Shown: positions 1 to 5,446 of the stretch, piece by piece
How the letters are laid out: each line of letters starts with the position of its first letter
Position numbering within the stretch: the stretch's first letter is position 1
Source of the DNA: Calditrichia bacterium
Lineage (GTDB): Bacteria; Calditrichota; Calditrichia; Calditrichales; Calditrichaceae
DNA: 5,991 nucleotides
Reading direction: 5' to 3'
Assembly (NCBI GenBank): GCA_027039465.1
Contig: JALWEA010000680.1
Span: 1-5,991, forward strand
The notes under the pieces: generated by a model
Databases searched by the model: none
The model's input: the letters and a program-made list of their open reading frames with translations, nothing else
What the model was told of the DNA's origin: nothing
Made by a program: the position numbers and the translations under genes

Positions 1-102
1 ATATTCAAACAGAATATCCTTTAAGGGCGTACCTTTATTAACGATGCGCTCTTTGCCCATCGGCTCAATTCTGAGCTTTACCTTGTTAGAATCCTTTCCC
101 AT
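1..102 (-). CDS. RACo-like corrinoid-activating ferredoxin/ASKHA protein, N-terminal 34 residues (partial)
   Basis: Only the first 34 codons are in the window; the frame is open to the left edge. The protein begins MGKDSNKVKLRIEPMGKE and continues through a 'KGTPLKDILFEY' stretch. That is the usual opening of the plant-type 2Fe-2S ferredoxin domain in reductive activators of corrinoid proteins (RACo/RamA-like, DUF4445 group): a beta-hairpin, then the helix that precedes the iron-sulphur cysteine loop. The cysteines themselves would lie just beyond the edge and are not seen. It starts 14 bp after the stop of the corrinoid-protein gene on the same strand, with a GAGG near that stop as a possible ribosome site, so the two are very likely co-transcribed. 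In this family the protein uses ATP and an electron donor to return inactive Co(II) corrinoid to Co(I). The function is inferred from a short fragment plus the neighbour; another ferredoxin-domain protein cannot be excluded. Confidence 0.62.
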   Translation of the reverse strand, partial: MGKDSNKVKLRIEPMGKERIVNKGTPLKDILFEY

Positions 103-116
103 GGTTTCAAAGAGCC

Positions 117-782
117 TCAGATAATCGTATCCAAATATTTAGTCAGTTTGTTCGGATCAGGGAAATAACCGTCGGCACCGATTTGATCGCTAAATTTTTG
201 AGACAGGGGTGCACCGCCAACAAATACTTTGGTTTCAGGGAATTTCTCTTTGATCGCTTTATTAATACCTTCCATATTGACCATTGTTGTGGTAAGCAAG
301 GCGCTCATACCCACCATGCAGCCGGGATTAGCTTCAACGTTCTCTAAAAATTTTTCCGCGGTTACATTTACGCCAAGGTCAACCACTTTCCAACCGGCGC
401 CGGTCAGCACCATGCGCACGATGTTTTTACCAATATCGTGCAGGTCGCCTTTAACGGTTCCGATGACAAACGTCCCTTTTAACTCAACCGCACCCGACTC
501 AAAATAGGGACGTAAATGCACCATAGCCGCATTCATGGCCTTGGCTGAAATCAACATATCCGGGATAAAGGCTTTACCCGCCTCATATTTATCGCCAATC
601 CGTTTCATTCCGATCATTAAGGCTTGATTCAAAATAGTTTCCGGCGTAAACCCTTCTTCCAGCGCTCTTTTGGTAAGTTCGTCGGCGCCATCCTGCTCTT
701 TCATATCCGGAGGGAAGGGACTGGCTTTATTGATCTTCCCCCGCTCGATGCAGACGGCTAATTGTTTTAATAATTCGTTCAT
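117..782 (-). CDS. Corrinoid (B12-binding) methyltransferase subunit, MtbC/MtaC-like
   Basis: A 221-residue cytoplasmic methyl-carrier protein with the two expected parts. Residues 1 to about 95 form the helical cap domain (segments around 'ALEEGFTPETILNQAL' and 'FIPDMLISAKAMNAAM'). Residues 104-221 form the Rossmann-like cobalamin domain. The cobalamin signature DxHxxG is present as D113-L-H115-D-I-G118, where H115 is the lower cobalt ligand; the S-x-L motif (S160, L162) and the GG of 'VFVGG' (189-190) follow at normal spacing. Length is typical of MtaC/MtbC/MttC proteins. These accept a methyl group from a substrate-specific methyltransferase (for methanol, methylamines, betaines or aryl ethers) and pass it to a second methyltransferase. 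No methyltransferase is in view, so the substrate cannot be named. The start is placed at the second of two adjacent ATGs because the GAGGT is only 1-2 bases from the first. The RACo-like gene follows directly. Confidence 0.93.
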   Translation of the reverse strand: MNELLKQLAVCIERGKINKASPFPPDMKEQDGADELTKRALEEGFTPETILNQALMIGMKRIGDKYEAGKAFIPDMLISAKAMNAAMVHLRPYFESGAVELKGTFVIGTVKGDLHDIGKNIVRMVLTGAGWKVVDLGVNVTAEKFLENVEANPGCMVGMSALLTTTMVNMEGINKAIKEKFPETKVFVGGAPLSQKFSDQIGADGYFPDPNKLTKYLDTII

Positions 783-786
783 CATT

Positions 787-791
787 ACCTC
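787..791 (-). promoter_or_regulatory. Ribosome binding site deciding the corrinoid-protein start
   Basis: Minus-strand GAGGT is followed by A and then ATGATG. It is 1 base from the first ATG (785) but 4 bases from the second (782), so the second is the better start. The repeat array begins only about 70 bp upstream, so the promoter must lie in this short stretch or in the array. Confidence 0.6.
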
Positions 792-850
792 ACTTTATGT
801 TTTCTTTTATGAGACTCGATACTTGAACCTCGATAATGGTAAATTTTATT

Positions 851-1723
851 TGGAAATTGGAAATTGAAAAATTTCTTGAATATCCAATATCCAATGTCCA
901 ATAATCAATTTCCAAGTCTTACCAAAGATGAAGTAGCCAACTTGGTACTTGGACATTCCGTGTTGGTTATTGGAAATTGAAAAATTTCTTGAATATCCAA
1001 TGTCCAATGTCCAATAACCAATGTCCAAGTTTTACCAAAGATGAAGTGGCGAACTTGGTACTTGGACATTCCGTGTTGGTTATTGGAAATTGAAAAATTT
1101 CTTGAATATCCAATGTCCAATGTCCAATAATCAATTTCCAAGTTTTATCTGAGAAAAAGTGGCGAACTTGGTACTTGGACATTCCGTGTTGGTTATTGGA
1201 AATTGAAAAATTTCTTGAATATCCAATATCCAATGTCCAATAACCAATGTCCAAGTTTTACCAAAGATGAAGTGGTAAACTTGGGACTTGGATATTCCGT
1301 GTTGGTTATTGGAAATTGAAATATTTTTGAATAACCAATATCCAATGTCCAATAACCAATGTCCAAGTTTTACCAAAGATGAAGTGGCAAACTTGGGACT
1401 TGGATATTCCGTGTTGGTTATTGGAAATTGAAAAATTTCTTGAATATCCAATGTCCAATGTCCAATAATCAATATCCAAGTCTTACCAAAGATGAAGTGG
1501 CGAACTTGGAAATTGGAAATTGAAAAATTTTTTGAATATCCAATATCCAATGTCCAATAACCAGTTTCCAAGTTTTACCTGAGAAGAGGTGGCGAACTTG
1601 GTACTTGGACATTCCGTGTTGGTTATTGGAAATTGAAAAATTTCTTGAATATCCAATGTCCAATGTCCAATAATCAATATCCAAGTTTTACCAAAGATGA
1701 AGTGGCGAACTTGGTACTTGGAC
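851..1723 (+). repeat. Tandem array of eight ~113-bp intergenic repeat units
   Basis: Eight units begin with the same GGAAATTGAAA sequence at 859, 972, 1085, 1198, 1311, 1423, 1515 and 1628. The spacings are 113, 113, 113, 113, 112, 92 and 113 bp. Each unit has three blocks: (a) GGAAATTGAAAAATTTCTTG; (b) a run of 7-bp motifs of type NTCCAAT (ATCCAAT, GTCCAAT, AACCAAT) ending in GTCCAAG; (c) a less repetitive block TTTACCAAAGATGAAGTGG, then cGAACTTGG and TTGGACATTCCGTG. The 92-bp unit has lost 21 bp at the end of block c. The array fills the intergenic region between the corrinoid gene and the AraC gene. The period is not a multiple of three and the minus strand lacks stops in several frames, so overlapping repetitive open frames ('GHWTLDIQ'-like peptides) arise; I do not call these genes. 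Units are adjacent and internally symmetric rather than repeat-plus-unique-spacer, so this is not CRISPR. Confidence 0.95.
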
Positions 1724-1797
1724 ACTCGATACTCGATACCTGCCTCCGACTTCCCGCGCTTACCCAAAATTTACCTTATTTCACTCAGTTATCTACA

Positions 1798-1826
1798 TTG
1801 CTTTTAACAATTTTTGATACTATATT
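1798..1826 (+). promoter_or_regulatory. Possible sigma70-type promoter for the AraC-family gene
   Basis: TTGCTT (1798-1803) and TATATT (1821-1826) are separated by exactly 17 bp in a very AT-rich stretch. They lie about 40 bp before the ATG at 1868 and outside the repeat array. No strong ribosome site precedes that ATG. If the organism belongs to a lineage with a different primary-sigma consensus, this match could be chance. Confidence 0.4.
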
Positions 1827-1867
1827 AACAAAAAACTTTAATTATTCATTAATTTTTTACTGCTTCC

Positions 1868-2722
1868 ATGAAACCAAAAATTGAACATCGGTTAACGTCT
1901 TCCGAAGCTTCATTCTATTTCAGACATGCTAAGAATGAATCACTCAAATTTATTTGGCATTTTCACCGAGGGTACGAACTGGCACTTGTCTTAAAAAATA
2001 GCGGTCGTCGCTTTGTTGGTGATAATATTGCCAACTTTTACCCATTTGATTTGGTCCTTACGGGTCCAGGATTGCCGCACACCTGGTTTAGCGAAAAAAA
2101 AGGTGAACATTTTGTCATTCAATTCAATGAACATTTTTTGGGCAAAGATTTTTTTTCTCTGCCTGAAATGCAACCGATTAAAATATTCCTGCAAAAAGCA
2201 TCACGTGGAATTGCTTTCGATAAAGCAACCGCTCGACTCATAGAAAAAAAGATGCGCTTATTAGAAAAAGCTACCCAGGCTAAACGAATCATATTAGTAC
2301 TGGAAATTCTTGATTTACTTGCTTCTTCCAAAAATTACAAAATTCTATCCACCAAACAGTTCTCAATGCACATTCATAACAGTAATGGAAAGCGCATTGA
2401 TGCGGTCTACAATTACATAAATAGCCGCTATTTGGAACCAATAACGCTAAAGCAAATTTCGAATGTTGCCGGAATGCGTGAGCAGTCATTTTGCCGTTTT
2501 TTCAAGAATTCGACCGGCAAAGTTTTCACTGAATATTTAAGCGAATTACGCATTGCCCACGCTTGCATGCTTCTGATCGAAACCGACAAAAGCATCGGTG
2601 AAATTTGCTTTGAATCGGGTTTTAATAATCTCTCCAATTTTAATCGTCGTTTTATTAAAATAAAGGGCATGCCGCCAAGACAGTACCGACAAGAATTTAG
2701 AATGGAACCATCCGGTAAGTAA
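1868..2722 (+). CDS. AraC/XylS-family transcriptional regulator
   Basis: A 284-residue protein with the standard AraC layout. Residues 1-160 form a cupin-like sensing domain; the 'FIWHFHRGYELALVLKNSGRRFVGD' region near 28-52 and 'DLVLTGPGLPHTWFS' near 61-75 are typical of sugar-responsive members. Residues 175-276 form the double helix-turn-helix DNA-binding domain: the first HTH is near 192-212 (TLKQISNVAGMREQSFCRFF) and the second near 242-263. It ends in the family signature, seen as GFNNLSNFNRRF followed by K-G-M-P-P-R-Q-Y-R. Length is normal and no residue looks disrupted. It has no membrane segment and should act in the cytoplasm. It is convergent with the kinase-aldolase-dehydrogenase operon and divergent from the corrinoid gene, separated from the latter by the repeat array. 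A role in controlling the adjacent deoxysugar operon is plausible but inferred from position; the effector is unknown. The ATG at 1868 has only a weak ribosome site. Confidence 0.93.
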   Translation: MKPKIEHRLTSSEASFYFRHAKNESLKFIWHFHRGYELALVLKNSGRRFVGDNIANFYPFDLVLTGPGLPHTWFSEKKGEHFVIQFNEHFLGKDFFSLPEMQPIKIFLQKASRGIAFDKATARLIEKKMRLLEKATQAKRIILVLEILDLLASSKNYKILSTKQFSMHIHNSNGKRIDAVYNYINSRYLEPITLKQISNVAGMREQSFCRFFKNSTGKVFTEYLSELRIAHACMLLIETDKSIGEICFESGFNNLSNFNRRFIKIKGMPPRQYRQEFRMEPSGK

Positions 2723-3055
2723 GCGTCCGCCGTTAAGCAAATTTTGACAGGTTTATTTCTACCTTCTTACTAGCATCAAAGAAATCCAATACGAAATGCA
2801 AGCGATCGATTAAATCGTTTCGCACAATCATTTTGGCCACGGAACACATATTTTTGGGTTAAAGTGATTATATAGTCACATCCCCTGCAAACACCTCCTT
2901 CCTCGAATAGTTGCCCTTGGCCTGAATACCTCCGCCGAAAAGCCGAGTCTTTCCGATTCAATTCTACCGACATCATCACCCTAACAGCATTGCCGGCTGG
3001 CGGAAAAAGTAGCTAATCTAGCCAGAGATTAGAGGTAACGAATGCATTCCAAATC
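2723..3055. other. Intergenic region between convergent genes, no convincing gene
   Basis: The 333 bp between the AraC stop and the kinase stop contain no reading frame that I recognise. A 67-codon minus-strand frame (2776-2979) and a plus-strand frame broken by stops at 2771 and 2873 were both inspected and resemble no known family. The only structured element is the hairpin at 3013-3032 described separately. The base composition is less AT-rich than the repeat arrays, so decayed coding sequence is possible but unsupported. Confidence 0.5.
3004..3032 (-). terminator. Possible intrinsic terminator after the kinase gene
   Basis: On the minus strand a perfect 7-bp stem (CTAATCT / AGATTAG) with a 6-base loop lies 23 bp after the kinase stop and is followed, three bases on, by five T. 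The stem is AT-rich and the T run short, so termination may be weak. The position, at the end of the operon facing a convergent gene, is right. Confidence 0.35.
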
Positions 3056-4240
3056 TTAATCTTTTTTAGTCATATTCATTCGTATAAATCTCTCGACCTC
3101 TTTGGCCACCACATACTCTTCATTGGTTGGAATCACCGCAATTTTTACGGGACTTAAATCCGTTGAGATCAAACCTTCTTCGGGATTGGCTTCATTCTTG
3201 CGATCATCCAATTCAAGCCCGATATTCTCCATGCCTTGCAAGATTTCTTTGCGCAGTGCCGGAGAATTTTGTCCGGCGCCGGCCGTAAAGACCAGAACAT
3301 CCGCGCGATTCAGTATGGCCATATATTCGCCAATGTAGCGTTTTACGTAATAGGCAAAGGTTTTAAAAGCCAGCCGGGCGCGTTCATTCCCGGCATTCAT
3401 GGCTTTTTCAATATCACGGAAATCGGAAAGACCTTCGGAAATCCCGTAAAGGCCGCCTTTGGAAATAAGGATTTCCCGTGTTTCAGCAATGGACAAGCCT
3501 TCTTGTTCCATCAAATACAACAGTGCAAACGGATCCAAATCACCTACCCGTTTGGCATTGAGTAATCCGCTTTGCGGACTCATGCCCATCGAAGTATCGA
3601 TCGACCATCCATCCTTTATCGCACTAACCGACGAGCTTCCGCCCAAATGACAGGAGATGACTTTGTCCGCATCGTACAATTCCTTGGCCCGCATGCCGAT
3701 AAATCGGTGTGATGCGCCGTGAAAACCGTACTTGCGGATACCGTACTTTTCATAGTATTCATAAGGGATGCCGTACAAATAGGCTTCCGGTGGAATATTG
3801 ACATGAAAGTGGGTTTCGAACAATCCGATTAACGGGGTTGATTTCAGCAATTTCTTAAAAACATCAATGGCAGTTAAATAGACATCGGTATGCACAGGTG
3901 CTAAAGGTTGGTAATCTTTCATGGCCTGAATAACCGAATCGGTTAGCTCGACGCAGCCTGTAACGCCTTTGGCATGTACGGTTTTAAATCCTACAGCGGC
4001 TACTTCCCCGATTGAAAATTTTTGTTTTAAAGATTCTAAGGTCAGATTAACCGCAGCGTAGTAGTCCGGAATTTTCAGGATTTCTTTGCTTGGTTCGCCT
4101 TCATTAAAATTATAAGAATAAATCCCTTGCTCATCTCCGATGCGCTCAACGGTGGCTTGGAAAAGAACCGTCATGTCTTGCACATCGTACAGTTTACATT
4201 TATATGAAGTACTTCCAGGATTGGCAATTAAGATTTTCAT
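3056..4240 (-). CDS. ackA: Acetate-kinase-family acyl kinase, divergent active site
   Basis: A 394-residue protein of the acetate/propionate kinase family, near the usual length, with sugar-kinase-like ASKHA folds. Family landmarks in order: N7 in 'IANPGSTSYK', H117 in 'LAPVH', the 'EAYLYGIPYEYYEKYGIRKYG' region, H174 in 'GFHGASH', 'HLGGSSSVSAI', R231 in 'KRVGDLDP', 'FTAGAGQNSP', and E374 in 'IPTNEE'. Against the well-studied Methanosarcina enzyme, N7, H117 (H123), H174 (H180), R231 (R241) and E374 (E384) are kept. However, the R91 position is K86 ('VGFKTVH'), the D148 position is E142 ('FETHFH'), and the N211 position is G201. In the pathway suggested here it would convert an acyl-phosphate plus ADP to acid plus ATP; acetate, propionate or lactate are all possible. 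ATG 4240 is chosen over the in-frame TTG at 4246 because AAGGA lies 6 bp before the ATG. It follows the aldolase gene by 99 bp on the same strand. Confidence 0.88.
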   Translation of the reverse strand: MKILIANPGSTSYKCKLYDVQDMTVLFQATVERIGDEQGIYSYNFNEGEPSKEILKIPDYYAAVNLTLESLKQKFSIGEVAAVGFKTVHAKGVTGCVELTDSVIQAMKDYQPLAPVHTDVYLTAIDVFKKLLKSTPLIGLFETHFHVNIPPEAYLYGIPYEYYEKYGIRKYGFHGASHRFIGMRAKELYDADKVISCHLGGSSSVSAIKDGWSIDTSMGMSPQSGLLNAKRVGDLDPFALLYLMEQEGLSIAETREILISKGGLYGISEGLSDFRDIEKAMNAGNERARLAFKTFAYYVKRYIGEYMAILNRADVLVFTAGAGQNSPALRKEILQGMENIGLELDDRKNEANPEEGLISTDLSPVKIAVIPTNEEYVVAKEVERFIRMNMTKKD

Positions 4241-4246
4241 GGACAA

Positions 4247-4251
4247 TCCTT
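4247..4251 (-). promoter_or_regulatory. Ribosome binding site of the kinase gene
   Basis: Minus-strand AAGGA (within AGAAAGGA) sits 6 bases before ATG 4240 and directly abuts an in-frame TTG at 4246. The spacing supports the ATG and removes two residues from the longest possible reading. Confidence 0.7.
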
Positions 4252-4339
4252 TCTCGAATTAAAAATTTTCAAATAGCAAATAGCCAAATTTCCTTATGAA
4301 TTGAAGCGCGACAATACGTATTAATTAGGCCAACTATTC

Positions 4340-5137
4340 TCAGGAACGCAATTTTTCAATAACCTTTTTAGTGACTTCCCGAATGACATCTTCCGAAACG
4401 CCATCATCGGTTGTGTAATTTGTAGTTACAATTTTCTTTTCGGACGGAACAATATTCAGTGGTGTCACATCACAAGCTTCCACTTTACCGGTAAGATTAT
4501 ATTTCTCACGCAAGTTTAACAGACGGTCGCGTTCGTTCTCCGGGAGAATATTTACATTACCGAGTTGAATGGCATTCCAAACGATATGTGCCGTATGTTC
4601 TAGTGTTTCCATTTTGTAATAAGCATTAATTAAGTCGCTGCCAAGGGTCAGGGCGCCATGATTTTCCAACAGGATCGCATCGGATTTTTTAATGTGCGGA
4701 CGGATTTTATCAGGAATTTCCATCGTTGAAGGCAGACCGTAACCGGCTATGGGTACCGATCCGATTACAATAATCGCTTCCGGCAAAACACATTTGTCCA
4801 ATGGAATGCCCGCAACCGCAAAGCTAGTGCAAAACGGTGGATGAGCATGTACCACCGACTTTACATCCGGACGTTGTTTGTACACTTCCAAATGCATTTT
4901 GGCTTCGCTGGAGGGCCGATATTGGGAACTACCTGCAAGGACGTTGCCCTCCATATCAATTTTAATGATCATCTCGGTAGTCATAAAGCCCTTACTAACA
5001 CCGGTTGGTGTGGTTAATACTTCGTTGTCACTGATTCTAACGGAAATATTACCGTCATTCGCAGCGACATAGCCTCGCGTCCAGATACGCTTGCCAATGT
5101 CAACGATTAATCGTTTAATTTCCCATTCTCTAGCCAT
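4340..5137 (-). CDS. Class II sugar-phosphate aldolase (L-fuculose/L-rhamnulose-phosphate type) with BMC-targeting tail
   Basis: A 265-residue zinc aldolase of the FucA/AraD family. Visible motifs are 'NDGNISVRI' (28-35) and 'TPTGVSKG' (43-50) for phosphate binding, 'SSEAKMH' with E78 as the catalytic acid/base, 'VHAHPP' with zinc ligands H98 and H100, and 'LENHG' with the third ligand H160. Spacing matches E. coli FucA (E73, H92, H94, H155). The catalytic domain ends near residue 215. The remaining 50 residues are extra: a polar linker (about 222-246) and an amphipathic helix ending VIREVTKKVIEKLRS. This is the form of a bacterial-microcompartment encapsulation peptide. The expected reaction is cleavage of L-fuculose-1-phosphate, or the rhamnulose equivalent, to DHAP and L-lactaldehyde; sugar specificity cannot be read from sequence. 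A GGGGA precedes the ATG by 4 bases. The gene lies between the PduP-like gene and the kinase on the same strand, consistent with the Planctomycetes/Verrucomicrobia-type fucose/rhamnose BMC pathway. Confidence 0.92.
   Translation of the reverse strand: MAREWEIKRLIVDIGKRIWTRGYVAANDGNISVRISDNEVLTTPTGVSKGFMTTEMIIKIDMEGNVLAGSSQYRPSSEAKMHLEVYKQRPDVKSVVHAHPPFCTSFAVAGIPLDKCVLPEAIIVIGSVPIAGYGLPSTMEIPDKIRPHIKKSDAILLENHGALTLGSDLINAYYKMETLEHTAHIVWNAIQLGNVNILPENERDRLLNLREKYNLTGKVEACDVTPLNIVPSEKKIVTTNYTTDDGVSEDVIREVTKKVIEKLRS
4343..4402 (-). other. Predicted encapsulation peptide at the aldolase C-terminus
   Basis: The last 20 residues (246-265) run G-V-S-E-D then VIREVTKKVIEKLRS. Hydrophobic residues V251, I252, V255, V259, I260 and L263 recur at 3-4 residue intervals, making one greasy face among charged residues. 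A flexible Thr/Asp-rich linker separates it from the catalytic domain. This matches the known design of BMC cargo-targeting helices, though these are defined by pattern rather than by a strict sequence. Confidence 0.75.
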
Positions 5138-5178
5138 ATTTTCCCCAATCTATGTTCTTGCTACTTGTTCTCAACGAA

Positions 5179-5427
5179 AACTTGGACATTGGTTATTGGA
5201 TATTCAAAAAACATTTCAATTTCCAATTTCCAACACGGAATTTCCAATTTCCAAGTTTGCCACGTCTTCTCAGGTAATACTTGAACATTGGTTATTGATC
5301 ATTGAATATTGGTCATTCAAAAATACTTCAATTTTCAATTTCCAACACGGAATTTCCAAGTCCCAAGTTCGCCACATCTTCTCAGGTAATACTTGAATAT
5401 TGGTTATTCAAGAAAAATTTCAATGAC
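5179..5427 (-). repeat. Second array of the 113-bp repeat family, inverted, about 2.3 units
   Basis: The sequence is the reverse complement of the left array's units, so read on the minus strand it has the same block order. Unit boundaries (ACTTGGACATTGG or its variants) occur at 5180, 5279 and 5391, spacings 99 and 112 bp; the last copy is truncated near 5427. The 99-bp unit lacks two of the 7-bp motifs. All copies carry the ACCTGAGAAG variant of block c (seen as CTTCTCAGGT on plus) rather than the ACCAAAGATG form common in the left array. It fills most of the 309 bp between the PduP-like stop (5447) and the aldolase start (5137), so an operon transcript would include it. Confidence 0.92.
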
Positions 5428-5446
5428 CAATTTCTGTCTTCCCATC

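Noticed and set aside
851..1723. CRISPR array
   Set aside because: The whole 113-bp unit is repeated with no unique spacers, and adjacent copies differ by scattered substitutions.
2744..2749. Plus-strand TTGACA as a -35 box
   Set aside because: The hexamer 17 bp downstream (TTACTA) does not resemble a -10 box and no gene follows on that strand.
2892..2900. CACCTCCTT, identical to the anti-Shine-Dalgarno of 16S rRNA (or AAGGAGGTG on the minus strand)
   Set aside because: No 16S-like sequence surrounds it, and on the minus strand the following ATG is immediately closed by TGA.
2776..2979. 67-codon minus-strand open frame
   Set aside because: No recognisable family, no clear ribosome site, and unremarkable length for chance.
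2723..3015. Extension or degraded C-terminal domain of the AraC protein
   Set aside because: The same frame continues but is broken at 2771 and 2873; stop density is near random expectation, and the AraC protein already ends normally after its signature.
4262..4292. Short AAATAGC repeats in the aldolase-kinase gap as another copy of the 113-bp family
   Set aside because: The heptads differ in sequence and none of the other blocks is present.
4313..4322. Palindrome AATACGTATT in the aldolase-kinase gap
   Set aside because: A single 10-bp AT-rich palindrome with no second copy; could be chance, and no regulator consensus is matched.
5147..5174. Minus-strand promoter TTGAGA-N16-TAGATT before the aldolase
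   Set aside because: Transcription would begin at about 5140, downstream of the GGGGA ribosome site, leaving almost no leader; the match is probably chance.
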